From the NCBI GenBank assembly GCA_900767955.1, contig CAAGBC010000018.1, forward strand, positions 1 through 64,000: 64,000 bases of DNA, in the 5' to 3' direction. Positions within the stretch are counted from its first letter, which is position 1, and each line of letters opens with the position of its first letter. The notes beneath the pieces were generated by a model. The model did no database searches, was not told where the DNA came from, and worked only from the letters and a program-made list of their open reading frames with translations. Of this stretch, positions 52,124-61,321 are shown in pieces. Source of the stretch: Spirochaetia bacterium (GTDB lineage Bacteria; Spirochaetota; Spirochaetia; Treponematales; Treponemataceae). A program made the translations under genes and the position numbers.

Positions 52124-52162
52124 CAATTGTGTCTACCCGTCCAATTTTAGGAGATACAATTG
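52124..52162 (+). promoter_or_regulatory. virB8 mRNA leader hairpin with CTACCCGTCCAA loop
   Basis: CAATTGT (52124-52130) and ACAATTG (52156-52162) are a perfect 7-bp inverted repeat. The loop holds CTACCCGTCCAA (52133-52144) and the ribosome-binding site AGGAG (52149-52153); the TTG start codon (52160-52162) lies in the 3' arm. The 12-nt loop block is identical to that at topB, while the stems share no sequence. Confidence 0.7.
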
Positions 52163-52858
52163 GCAATTAAAAATTATCTTAATCAAGGAGAAGATCCAAC
52201 TCCATTTAATCCTCAATTACAACATTTCGATTTAATTTGTGGCCAAGTCATGAAAGAAAATCGAATATTAAAATATGTTGTAATTGTTGCATGTTTATCA
52301 TTTTTTCTTTCTATCGCTGTTACGTTCTATGCTGTTTCATTACCAGAATCAATTCCTGTTTTAGTAACTATGAATGATTTTGGAGAAACAAAGTATATTG
52401 GACCTGTTTCTAGAAAAAATTATCAAAATTTTAATGTTCCAGAAATTGCATGTCAGCAACAGGTTAGAAAGTTCATTGAACTATTTTATTCATTATCAAC
52501 GGATAAGAATGTAATGAATAAAAATCTAAAAAAAACTTATTCCTTATTAACTTCAACTACAGCAAAAAAATTCTCAGCTTTAATAAAAGAACAAAATTTA
52601 TTTGAAGATTTTGGATCTATGACACGCGAAGTTATTTTTACCACAAATTTACCATTAAAGTTATCTAAAGATTCTTATCAAGTTGATTTTAAAGTTATAT
52701 CTCGACAGTTAAATGGAAATGTGAATGAAGAAATTCCTTACAGAGCTGTTGTTACACTTAATACATTGCAGCCTTCCGAAGAGGATATTTTAAATAATCC
52801 TTTGGGAATTTATATTACAAGTTTTGATATTCAAAAATTAATGGAGGATAAAAAATGA
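52160..52858 (+). CDS. VirB8/TrbF-like type IV secretion protein
   Basis: A 232-residue bitopic inner-membrane protein of the conjugation channel. VirB8-type proteins bridge the inner-membrane complex and the outer core. A cytoplasmic N terminus of about 36 residues is followed by one membrane segment (YVVIVACLSFFLSIAVTFYA, 37-58) and a periplasmic NTF2-like domain (ARKNYQNF region, QQQVRKFIELFYSLS, FKVISRQLNG). Start is TTG with AGGAG six bases upstream; no better codon exists. It overlaps the next gene by 4 nt, the first of a virB8-9-10 operon. The TrbF name follows gene order. Confidence 0.8.
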   Translation: MAIKNYLNQGEDPTPFNPQLQHFDLICGQVMKENRILKYVVIVACLSFFLSIAVTFYAVSLPESIPVLVTMNDFGETKYIGPVSRKNYQNFNVPEIACQQQVRKFIELFYSLSTDKNVMNKNLKKTYSLLTSTTAKKFSALIKEQNLFEDFGSMTREVIFTTNLPLKLSKDSYQVDFKVISRQLNGNVNEEIPYRAVVTLNTLQPSEEDILNNPLGIYITSFDIQKLMEDKK

Positions 52859-53865
52859 AAAAAATAATTTTAGGTTGTGTGTTATTGTCTGTCTTTTTTT
52901 CATGCAAAACAGTTGAAGATTTGCAAGGAAAAATTGATGTTAATCAAGAACTTAACGAACAAGAACTTCAGCAGTCTGAGGAAGAGTTAAAGGACGGTTA
53001 TTTTGTTGTAGAAGAATTCAATGTGGACGAAGTAAAAGAAACTGTAGTTTATATTGATAGGCCTGTTTATATTCCTGAAGACAAAGCTTCAAAAACAGAT
53101 TTTAAAAAAGAGATTGGTTATGAAGCTGCTAAAAGTAGTTTAGAAAAATCTATTGTAAAGCCAGAGCATTATAAATTAGGAACTTTTTTCTATCATTACG
53201 ATGAAAATTTAGTTTATGAAATTTATGCCCAACCATATCATTTTTGTGAAATTGTATTAGAGCCTGGAGAAATCGTATTAGGTAATCCATTATTTTCTGA
53301 AGATGAATCTGTATGGGAATTAACAGCAAATGCATCAAACGATATGGAAACAGGTTTACAGGTCCAACATTTATTTCTAAAGCCTGCATATTCAAAATTA
53401 GATTCATCTCTAAGAATTATTACAGATAGAAGAGTTTATAGATTTAGAGTTAAGTCTTTTGCTGATACGCATATGGCTATTGTGAAATTTAAATATCCTA
53501 AAAAAAATAATTATTGGATTAGACCTCAAAAAGAGGAAGATGCAACAGAAAACAATTTTATTCGTATAACAAATAAAGAATTAATTTCTGATGATTACAA
53601 AATTAAATATTCCAAGAATAGAAAACCAGAATTTATTCCTAAGTATGTATACGATGATGGTCAAAGAACTTATATAGTTTTGGATGAAATTGTTTTGCAA
53701 AAAAAATTACCCGTTTTATTCAATGAAAAAAATGAAATTATAAATTATACAGTGAATAAGAATATTTTATATGTTCCAAGATTGATTAATAAAATGACAT
53801 TGCGATTAGGAAAGGAAAAAGTTTTCATTGAAAAGAAAAAATCTGAATCAGCAGTTCAGGAGTAA
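52855..53865 (+). CDS. VirB9/TrbG-like outer-membrane-core lipoprotein
   Basis: A 336-residue exported protein with lipoprotein signal MKKIILGCVLLSVFFSC. The VirB9/CagX family signs are a middle region beginning YEIYAQPYHFCEIVLEPGEIV, a VirB9 N-lobe pattern, LFLKPAYSKLDSSLRIITDRRVYRFRV (the DRR-Y-x-F motif), and a C-terminal lobe with YVYDDGQRTYIVLDE and VPRLI. It would form the outer-membrane ring with VirB10. VirB9 proteins usually are not lipoproteins; acylation may replace VirB7, which is not seen here. It overlaps virB8 by 4 nt and lies 2 nt before virB10. Confidence 0.83.
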   Translation: MKKIILGCVLLSVFFSCKTVEDLQGKIDVNQELNEQELQQSEEELKDGYFVVEEFNVDEVKETVVYIDRPVYIPEDKASKTDFKKEIGYEAAKSSLEKSIVKPEHYKLGTFFYHYDENLVYEIYAQPYHFCEIVLEPGEIVLGNPLFSEDESVWELTANASNDMETGLQVQHLFLKPAYSKLDSSLRIITDRRVYRFRVKSFADTHMAIVKFKYPKKNNYWIRPQKEEDATENNFIRITNKELISDDYKIKYSKNRKPEFIPKYVYDDGQRTYIVLDEIVLQKKLPVLFNEKNEIINYTVNKNILYVPRLINKMTLRLGKEKVFIEKKKSESAVQE

Positions 53866-53867
53866 TT

Positions 53868-55223
53868 ATGAGTGATGATATTGATTCAACAAAAAATGAT
53901 TTAGAAGTTGGAGATACAAATTTAGAAAATATTATCCAAACTACAGAAACAGAACTTCTTCCGCCTGATGATAATGACTCAGAAGAAGATCAAGAAGAAT
54001 CTGCAAAGGAATTAAATTTTGGAAATATTTTTCTTATCGTTATTCTTTTTTTAGCAGTATTTTTTTTAATTATTCTTTTTGGAGGAAAAGAAAAAAAACA
54101 GGATAAATCAAAAACTTTAGATAAAGCAGGATCTAAATATGAGTATGATTTTCCTGATACATCGGTAAAAGAAGATATTCCTGAAGAAGTAACAGAACCA
54201 TTTAATAAGCCTGAAGAGGAAGATAAGCCTGAAGAAGAACCAGTAGATTTACCTCCTGAGTATCAAATACCTCCTGCTCCAGTTGCACCAATTGGAACTA
54301 CTTCTCATAAATCGGATAGACCTGATACACGCAATAGTAATTCTATTAGACGAGTGGAAGGCTTGGTTGGTCGAAGTAATACTCCTTATGATTCAAATAC
54401 TCAGAAAATTTCAAATGTTTTATCAGGAAGAAATGAGTATTCAAGAAGTCCAGCAGTTCCTTTTGTAGAAAGCAAAGAAGAAAAAATGAAAAGCCAGCTT
54501 GAAATGATAAAAAATTTGCAAAGTGGTTATCAACCAGTTAATCAACAGCAATATTATCAAAGTAACAAAGAAGAATTTTTTAATCAAAGAAATACAGCTG
54601 GTTCAGGATATTATATGTCTGATTCTTCAATATGGGATGGAACGATAATTAGTGGAGCATTAATTACTGCAATTAATACAGATAATCCTGGAATAGTTAT
54701 TGCTCGTGTAACTGAAAATGTATATTCAAGTTATGATCATTCTTATTTGTTGATTCCAGAAGGAAGTATGTTATATGCCACATACAATTCATCTGTAAGT
54801 TATGGTCAAAATCGTGTTCAAGTAATTTGGAATTTATTAATTCGTCCAGATGGTTTTAGAATTTCATTAGGAAATATGAATGGAGTTGATGCTCAAGGGG
54901 CTAGTGGATATGAAGGTCTTGTTAGTAATCATCCATTTGAAACCTTAAAAGCTTTAGGATTGGTAGCTGTGTTTTCTATTATTCAAACAGAAATTACAGG
55001 ACAAATTAATACAGCAAATAATCAATATGCACAAAATGCTATGAATGATGTTTATAGTGAAGCTTCAAAATTGGGAAACAGAATTCTTGATAAAGCTTTG
55101 GATATAAAACCTACAATTAAGTTACCTGTTGGAAAAGAAATAAAAATTATTACAAATGCACCTCTTGAATTACCACCTGTACAAGTTTCAAAGCCAACTA
55201 ATAAATATGTTCGAACAAGATAG
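53868..55223 (+). CDS. VirB10/TrbI-like type IV secretion protein
   Basis: A 451-residue protein spanning the envelope. It has an acidic cytoplasmic N terminus, one membrane segment (IFLIVILFLAVFFLIILFGG, about residues 52-71), a Pro/Glu-rich periplasmic stretch (about 95-150, PEEEDKPEEEPVDLPPEYQ), and the C-terminal TrbI barrel: IWDGTIISGALITAINTDNPG, YSSYDHSYLLIPEGSML, and RPDGFRISLGNMNGVDAQGASGYEG. Length is normal. The stop codon touches palindrome copy 8, which separates it from the Ig-like lipoprotein gene. Confidence 0.88.
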   Translation: MSDDIDSTKNDLEVGDTNLENIIQTTETELLPPDDNDSEEDQEESAKELNFGNIFLIVILFLAVFFLIILFGGKEKKQDKSKTLDKAGSKYEYDFPDTSVKEDIPEEVTEPFNKPEEEDKPEEEPVDLPPEYQIPPAPVAPIGTTSHKSDRPDTRNSNSIRRVEGLVGRSNTPYDSNTQKISNVLSGRNEYSRSPAVPFVESKEEKMKSQLEMIKNLQSGYQPVNQQQYYQSNKEEFFNQRNTAGSGYYMSDSSIWDGTIISGALITAINTDNPGIVIARVTENVYSSYDHSYLLIPEGSMLYATYNSSVSYGQNRVQVIWNLLIRPDGFRISLGNMNGVDAQGASGYEGLVSNHPFETLKALGLVAVFSIIQTEITGQINTANNQYAQNAMNDVYSEASKLGNRILDKALDIKPTIKLPVGKEIKIITNAPLELPPVQVSKPTNKYVRTR

Positions 55224-55241
55224 AAGCGTCACGTGACGCTT
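55224..55241. repeat. Element palindrome copy 8
   Basis: AAGCGTCACGTGACGCTT, perfect 18 bp, starting with the base after the virB10 stop codon. Confidence 0.95.
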
Positions 55242-55267
55242 TAAAAATATTTTAATGGGAGATTTAT

Positions 55268-58200
55268 ATGAAAAAGAAAATTATGGTTTTATTCATAACT
55301 TTGTTAGTTATGGTATTAAGTTCATGTAATTTTTTTGCCTCGTTAGATGATTCCGAAGAAAAGCTAATTGATATTTCAATGCTATCTTTGGGAAAATCAA
55401 CCTTGTCTATGAAAGTTGGTTCTATGGATTATATTGCAATATCTGTTGAACCAAAAAAAGAGCAAAGAAATATTAAATTAAATTGGAGTTATGATGAATC
55501 AATTATAACTTGTGATACATCTTCAAATTGGGGAATAACAATAACAGCCTTAAAAGAAGGAACAACTCAATTAAAGTGTAATTATAATGGATTTGATGCT
55601 ACTTGTATTGTAAATGTAAGTGGATATGAAATCGGTTATGAACAAACTGTTGATCCATACATTTATTCAAATACATCAATTTATCAAACAACACCAGGTG
55701 TTACAGAAAAAGTATATGTATCATTGTTTGGAGGGGATGCAAATGATATTGATGGGTATACTTGGACAACAGATAACAGTTCAGTAGTAAATTTGCAACC
55801 TACAGGACAATATTGCTTAATAACTGCAAAAGATTCTGGTTATGCTAGAGTAAAAATTACTCACAAAAAAGCAGCATATCCATATTATATTGGTGTGTAT
55901 GTATTTGCTGACAATATGAATCTTCCATTTATTACAACTGAAAATAATATTCTTACGATGAATCAAGCTGATGAAGCACAAACAATTAATGTTAGTTTAA
56001 TTAATGCAAAAGATACTTCTTTAGATAGTTCTTTTAAGTGGGAAATTGTTTGTGATGAAAATTCAAAAGTTCCTATTGGCCTTGAATATGTTGGAAATAA
56101 AGCTGTGATTACGCCAATTTCAGGTGGGAGTTGTACATTAAAAGTCAGTCATCCAGATGCTTCTTTTCCTTTAGAAATTCTATGTCGTGTTATTACTGTA
56201 ATTAAAAATGTTTATATTGAACCAAGTGAAACTGTAATTACATTAGATGGTGATAAAGTTTATACAATTGATTCAAAATTACAAAATATTGAAGAAGGTG
56301 AATTTTCAGTAGATGAATTTGAATATGTTTTAGATGATTATAATGTTGCAGAAATTACAAGTTCTATCGGAAATAAGGTTTACCTAAAAGGAAAAGCAAA
56401 TGGAAGTTGTAAACTAGTTATAAGTCATCCAAAATCCGCTTATCCAAGAGAAGTCTTAGTAATTGTACAGGGACAACTAACTGATGCAATCGATTCTAGT
56501 ATTTATATTACAACAACACAAAATTATATTAGAACAAAAATTGGAGAGCAACCTATAAATTTGAATATTTCATTAAAAGGTGGTGTTGCAACTGATTCTA
56601 GTTCATTTATTTGGTCTGTAAAGTCTACAGCCGATGACGGTGTAAGTGATGTAATAAAAATAGAAACTACAAATGGAACTGTAGATTATTCACGAGCTGC
56701 AGCCGCTTCATTTGCCTTTGGAAATGCTATTATTACTCCAAATGCAGAAGGAACTGCTGTTATTACTATTTCTCATCCAAAAGTAATTTATCCAACAGAA
56801 GTTTTGGTCAAAGTTTTGTCAGAAAATGCAATCTTGGAAGAACCTTTATATTTTACAGGCGATGGAATTATTCGTTTACTTAATGGAGCATCTTTTGATT
56901 ATTCTGTTGAATTAAAAGGTAAAAATAAAAAAGCAAGTGATGAAGAAAATATTAATTTTGAAATAAGTGATTCCAGATTAAGTATTGTTTCGAGTGGTCC
57001 AACTGTTTCAATTACAGCACCAGCTTTAGATTCAGGTTCAACAATTAGTAATTTAATGATTACACATCCTAAAGTTGATGTGCCAAAAAAAGTTCTTGTT
57101 TTGACAGCTGATGATGAAGAAACTTTAATGGCAATGAAAGCATTATATGCTGATAAATTATATTTTAATTTTGAAGTTGGAGAAGCTGTTTCTTGTATTG
57201 TTGATTCTGTAGGTTTTGATACTTATGATGAAGAAGGCAATTCTGTAGAATATGATTTTTCACCAATGTCCTGGACCATTAAAAATTCAGAAATTGCATC
57301 TATTGAAAAAAGTGTGTTAAATCCATTGTGTTGTAATGTAACAGGATTAAAAGCTGGTTCAACAACTGTAACAGCTTCAATTGAAGAATATTCATGTGAA
57401 TTTACTATAACAGTATATCCAGAAGGAACTGTAGCAATTGATCCTGAAGTATATTTTACAACAACACAAAATGTTATTTCGATTAAGGATGTTGGAAAAT
57501 CTGCAACAGCTTACATTAGTGCAATTAATTTACCAACTAAAGAATATTCTAATATTGAATGGACTAGTAGTGATGAATCAATTGCAACTGTTGTTGCTAA
57601 TGGTGTAAATGCAACAATTACAGCTAAGTCAGAAGGTGAATCTGTAATTAGCATAACTCATCCAGATAGTCAGAATGTGTTAAAGATTTATGTAAAAGTT
57701 GGATCAGAATATGTAATTCCTGAACCAGAAAAAACTGTATATATAAGTGCTGATAATGTAATAACTTTATTAAGAGATGACGAGCCTTATACTTTGCAAT
57801 CTGTTTTAGTGAATTATACAGGACAAGATACAACAGGATTTTCTTTTAGTATTGATAATGAAGATGTAGCTGTAATTTCTGCACAATCAGTAAATGGTGT
57901 TGCATACATTAATCCAGTAGGAAGTGGTCAGGCGGAAATAACTATTTCTCATCCAGCTACACCTCTTACTAAAAAGGTTTTAGTTCTAGTTGGTAATTCA
58001 TCAGAAGAATTAGCTGGATTAACTTATTTATCAACAAGTAACAATGTTGTTACAGTAGGTGAAGGAAATACAAAAAATATAAATGTATCAATTAAAAATA
58101 GTGAAGAGCTTATTTTAGACGGATATGCTTGGTCTAGTTCCAATCCTGCAATTGTTGATGTATCAGGTAATGGAATATCTGCTATTTTGACAGGAAATGG

Positions 58201-61150
58201 AATAGGAACTGCAATAATTACAGTTACAAATAAAGCATGTAAATATCCTTTAACAATAATTGCTCAATGTATTGATCCAATAGAAGCCGCTGCAAATCCT
58301 TATATTCAATTAACATCAAGTGTTTTAACTTTGAATGTTGGTAACGATTATAGTTCAATAACCGCAGATTTAATTGGTGGTACTGAACAAGATTTTGCTG
58401 ATTTTATTTGGCAATCAAATGATTCTTCAATTTGTAGTGTTTACGGTCAAAATGAAGTTGGAAAAATTAAAGCATTGCAAGAAGGAACAACATATATAAC
58501 AGTTAGTCATCCAAAAGCAACGTATCCAGCACAAATATTAGCTGTATGTGATAAAGTTGTTCAAAGTGAATGTTACATTACAGTCCCTAGTTCAATTTTG
58601 AATATGAAGCCAACTGATTCTGGACAGTCTATAACTGCAACTTTGGTAAATGGAACTGCAACTGATAGATATAATTTTAATTGGTCACTTGATGTGTATG
58701 ATATTATTGATTTTCAATATTCTTCAAATATTTGTACAATAGTTCCAAAACAAAGTGGAAGTTGTACAATTACAATTACACATCCTAAAGCACCATATCC
58801 ACAACAAATTATTGTAAATGTTCAAGAATATACAACATTTGGATTTCCTAATACAAATGTAACAATGATGCAGGGCGATGTTGAATTTTTTAATATGCAA
58901 GTTCCTGTAACAAATGTTTCTACTTACATTGAATATTCAACAGATGATGAAAAGATTTGTAAGATTGAAGGAACAAAAACTGTTGCTCAAATTACTGGTG
59001 TTTCTCCTGGAACAACCACTGTTAGAGCAAAGTTGATTTCATCTTCAACAAAAGTTGTTCAAGCAGAATCTGAAATGCTAATGTATGTGAAGGAAAAACC
59101 AACAGATACAGTGTATATTTCTTCTGCAAAAACTATTTACACATTGGAAAAAGAAAAAAGTCAGATTTTGTATGCAACTTTAGTTGGTGCAGGTATATCT
59201 GTTACTGATAATGCAAATTTAAAATGGAGTTCTAGTGATAGTGATATAATTAAGATTTCTGGTCTTAACACAACAGGTTATGTTTCAGGAGATCAAATTT
59301 ATATTACTGCCTTAAAATCAGGAGAAGCAATTATTACTTGTGAACATGAAAAAGCTCAAAGTAAATTACAATTTTATGTAATTGTTCCAGCTGATGCTGA
59401 TAAAAAGTTATCATTAAATAAAACTTATGTAAGTATTATTAAAGGTAGTAGTGGAACTTCATTAAAGGCAAGTATAGAAAATTCTACTTCTTCTGATGAT
59501 TATAATTTAATTGAATGGTCCATTGCTGATGAAAGCGGAAAAGGTCTTGAAATTGCAAGACTAATGGGAAGTGGACAACAAGTAACAATTTATCCAGTCT
59601 CTGCAGGTAATGCTTTAGTAACAGCTGTTCTTAAAAATGACAAAGGAGAAGTTGTTTCAAAAGCAACATGTCAAGTTTATGTTGAAAACGCAACTAGTTT
59701 TGTTTTAGAAACATCTGCAAGAACAATTGAGCCTTTTGAAAGATTTAAAGTTAAATATACAGTTAGTCCTCCAACATCTATAATTACTTGGACAACAACA
59801 CAAGTTGGAAATTACTTTAAATACAATGATTTAGGTCATGATGAACAAACTGGAATTGGATATGTTGAAATTGAAGGTATATCTGCAGGAAATGGAACAT
59901 TGTATGGTGTAACAGATAAAGGAGCAAAATCAACATTTACTGCAAAAGTAGATTGGGGATATAAATTTATTCTTGATAAAACAAAAATTGCAGGAAGCCC
60001 AGAAAAAGAATATAAGATAAATTTAAATGTAAAACCAACTTACGCAAAATTAAATGTTGAAAGTTCTACAGGTATTTCTGATATTTCCATTGATAGAAAA
60101 ACTGATTCTACAGGAAATTATACAGGAGAAGTAATTCTTACTGTAATACCAAAAGTAGAAGGTGAAGATGAAATTTACATAAGTGCAATCAATCAAAATA
60201 ATGGTAACGAAGTAATTGGCTCTGAAGAAATTGATGCAACTTATGATTATAATGGTGACTTAAATATTAATTTTGTAAGTAATGGTTCTGTTTCAACAAA
60301 AGAGCCAACCAAAAAAGCTTATTTTTCTGAAATAAGAGGTGAAACAATTGTAATTGGTGATGGTGAAACCTTTAGTTTAGGAATATCTATTGCAGAACAA
60401 AAACTAAAAAATCCTAAATTATCAGCAAGATTTGCTTCAAATAACACATCTGTAACATTAACAACACGCGGGAATGAAGTATTGATTGCTCATCCTGAAG
60501 ATATAACTGCTGCCGAATATAAAATTCTTACAGGATATGCACCAACTTATAATGGAAGCAGATATTATCCTGATGGAAAGTTGATTAAACCAGAGGATTT
60601 TAAGATTGAAATAAAACAGGACACTTCTAATCATCATCCATGGGAGGGTGATGGGTATAAAAGTTATGGTTGGATAAAGGTTTATTTAAATAATAAGGTA
60701 ATAGCTGATTCGAATAATAAAATAGTATGGATGGTTGGTAAAGATTCACATAGGCTAAGCTGTGATACACACAAGTATTATTTAGATGATATAACAAGAT
60801 ATACACTTTGGAGTAAAGAAAGAGACACTTTGTTAGATAATTCATATTTAAGTATGGAAAAATTTGAAGAAATATCTTGGTATTATATTCCTACTATTGA
60901 ACACTCTTATCGAGAAGAAAAAGGGCAATCTGAGCATATTATTTTAAATCCTGATTCTCCTGTTATAGATTCATATCATATTGATGCTCAATATGAAGAA
61001 CCAACAAAAAATACAGCAATTATAGAAAACGGTTATCAGTTCTTAGATACCTTAATTGTTACTTGTACTCATAATGCTTCTGAAAAAGAAGAATATCAAT
61101 TTTCTGTATACTTAGAAACAAGAAATTGTGAATGTACTTACAGTGAATAA
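55268..61150 (+). CDS. Giant Ig-like (Big_2-type) repeat lipoprotein
   Basis: A 1,960-residue surface lipoprotein. The signal peptide ends in VMVLSSCNF (lipobox LSSC). The first 1,450 residues are about 14 repeats of roughly 95 residues with the Big_2 pattern: a Trp-Ser-Ser/Asn strand (WSSSDESIATV, WSSSNPAIVDV), a Gly-x-(A/T)-x-I strand, and a closing (S/T)HPKxxYPxxVL motif seen near residues 296, 387, 502, 597, 796, 894, 1079 and 1171. The last 300 residues are not repeated and end in RNCECTYSE. GGGAG precedes ATG. Its place after virB10 suggests a role in mating-cell contact or as cargo; Big-domain proteins of plasmid R27 needed for conjugation are a precedent. Confidence 0.85.
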   Translation: MKKKIMVLFITLLVMVLSSCNFFASLDDSEEKLIDISMLSLGKSTLSMKVGSMDYIAISVEPKKEQRNIKLNWSYDESIITCDTSSNWGITITALKEGTTQLKCNYNGFDATCIVNVSGYEIGYEQTVDPYIYSNTSIYQTTPGVTEKVYVSLFGGDANDIDGYTWTTDNSSVVNLQPTGQYCLITAKDSGYARVKITHKKAAYPYYIGVYVFADNMNLPFITTENNILTMNQADEAQTINVSLINAKDTSLDSSFKWEIVCDENSKVPIGLEYVGNKAVITPISGGSCTLKVSHPDASFPLEILCRVITVIKNVYIEPSETVITLDGDKVYTIDSKLQNIEEGEFSVDEFEYVLDDYNVAEITSSIGNKVYLKGKANGSCKLVISHPKSAYPREVLVIVQGQLTDAIDSSIYITTTQNYIRTKIGEQPINLNISLKGGVATDSSSFIWSVKSTADDGVSDVIKIETTNGTVDYSRAAAASFAFGNAIITPNAEGTAVITISHPKVIYPTEVLVKVLSENAILEEPLYFTGDGIIRLLNGASFDYSVELKGKNKKASDEENINFEISDSRLSIVSSGPTVSITAPALDSGSTISNLMITHPKVDVPKKVLVLTADDEETLMAMKALYADKLYFNFEVGEAVSCIVDSVGFDTYDEEGNSVEYDFSPMSWTIKNSEIASIEKSVLNPLCCNVTGLKAGSTTVTASIEEYSCEFTITVYPEGTVAIDPEVYFTTTQNVISIKDVGKSATAYISAINLPTKEYSNIEWTSSDESIATVVANGVNATITAKSEGESVISITHPDSQNVLKIYVKVGSEYVIPEPEKTVYISADNVITLLRDDEPYTLQSVLVNYTGQDTTGFSFSIDNEDVAVISAQSVNGVAYINPVGSGQAEITISHPATPLTKKVLVLVGNSSEELAGLTYLSTSNNVVTVGEGNTKNINVSIKNSEELILDGYAWSSSNPAIVDVSGNGISAILTGNGIGTAIITVTNKACKYPLTIIAQCIDPIEAAANPYIQLTSSVLTLNVGNDYSSITADLIGGTEQDFADFIWQSNDSSICSVYGQNEVGKIKALQEGTTYITVSHPKATYPAQILAVCDKVVQSECYITVPSSILNMKPTDSGQSITATLVNGTATDRYNFNWSLDVYDIIDFQYSSNICTIVPKQSGSCTITITHPKAPYPQQIIVNVQEYTTFGFPNTNVTMMQGDVEFFNMQVPVTNVSTYIEYSTDDEKICKIEGTKTVAQITGVSPGTTTVRAKLISSSTKVVQAESEMLMYVKEKPTDTVYISSAKTIYTLEKEKSQILYATLVGAGISVTDNANLKWSSSDSDIIKISGLNTTGYVSGDQIYITALKSGEAIITCEHEKAQSKLQFYVIVPADADKKLSLNKTYVSIIKGSSGTSLKASIENSTSSDDYNLIEWSIADESGKGLEIARLMGSGQQVTIYPVSAGNALVTAVLKNDKGEVVSKATCQVYVENATSFVLETSARTIEPFERFKVKYTVSPPTSIITWTTTQVGNYFKYNDLGHDEQTGIGYVEIEGISAGNGTLYGVTDKGAKSTFTAKVDWGYKFILDKTKIAGSPEKEYKINLNVKPTYAKLNVESSTGISDISIDRKTDSTGNYTGEVILTVIPKVEGEDEIYISAINQNNGNEVIGSEEIDATYDYNGDLNINFVSNGSVSTKEPTKKAYFSEIRGETIVIGDGETFSLGISIAEQKLKNPKLSARFASNNTSVTLTTRGNEVLIAHPEDITAAEYKILTGYAPTYNGSRYYPDGKLIKPEDFKIEIKQDTSNHHPWEGDGYKSYGWIKVYLNNKVIADSNNKIVWMVGKDSHRLSCDTHKYYLDDITRYTLWSKERDTLLDNSYLSMEKFEEISWYYIPTIEHSYREEKGQSEHIILNPDSPVIDSYHIDAQYEEPTKNTAIIENGYQFLDTLIVTCTHNASEKEEYQFSVYLETRNCECTYSE

Positions 61151-61156
61151 TAAAAT

Positions 61157-61174
61157 AAGCGTCACGTGACGCTT
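61157..61174. repeat. Element palindrome copy 9
   Basis: AAGCGTCACGTGACGCTT, perfect 18 bp, six bases after the stop of the Ig-like lipoprotein gene. Confidence 0.95.
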
Positions 61175-61200
61175 GTAATTTAAGGTATTAGATGAATCTA

Positions 61201-61228
61201 TTGACTTTTAATTAAAATATGTTATATT
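61201..61228 (+). promoter_or_regulatory. Promoter of small RNA candidate
   Basis: TTGACT (61201-61206) and TATATT (61223-61228) are 16 bases apart, and TG at 61220-61221 makes an extended -10. No reading frame follows. Confidence 0.6.
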
Positions 61229-61234
61229 AAAATT

Positions 61235-61302
61235 AATGAGCTGGTCGAAAGACCCAGGTTCAACCTAATTAAGGCGGGCAGACTGACCCGCCATTTTTTT
61301 TT
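61235..61302 (+). ncRNA. Small RNA candidate, about 68 nt
   Basis: A promoter just upstream and a strong intrinsic terminator define a short non-coding unit. Its parts are: CTGGTC-GAAA-GACCCAG (61241-61257, stem with one bulge and a GNRA loop), a small AGGT/ACCT hairpin (61256-61266), and the terminator GGCGGG-CAGACTGA-CCCGCC (61273-61292) followed by nine T. It lies between two copies of the element palindrome. I know no family for it. Its terminator arm CTGACCCGCC resembles the CTACCCGTCC block in the topB and virB8 leaders. Confidence 0.6.
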
Positions 61303-61321
61303 GTCTTGGAGAATTTATGCA

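Noticed and set aside
61235..61302. Hammerhead ribozyme or tRNA fragment
   Set aside because: A GAAA loop and a T-arm-like GGTTCAACC are present, but the hammerhead CTGATGA core and a cloverleaf are not.
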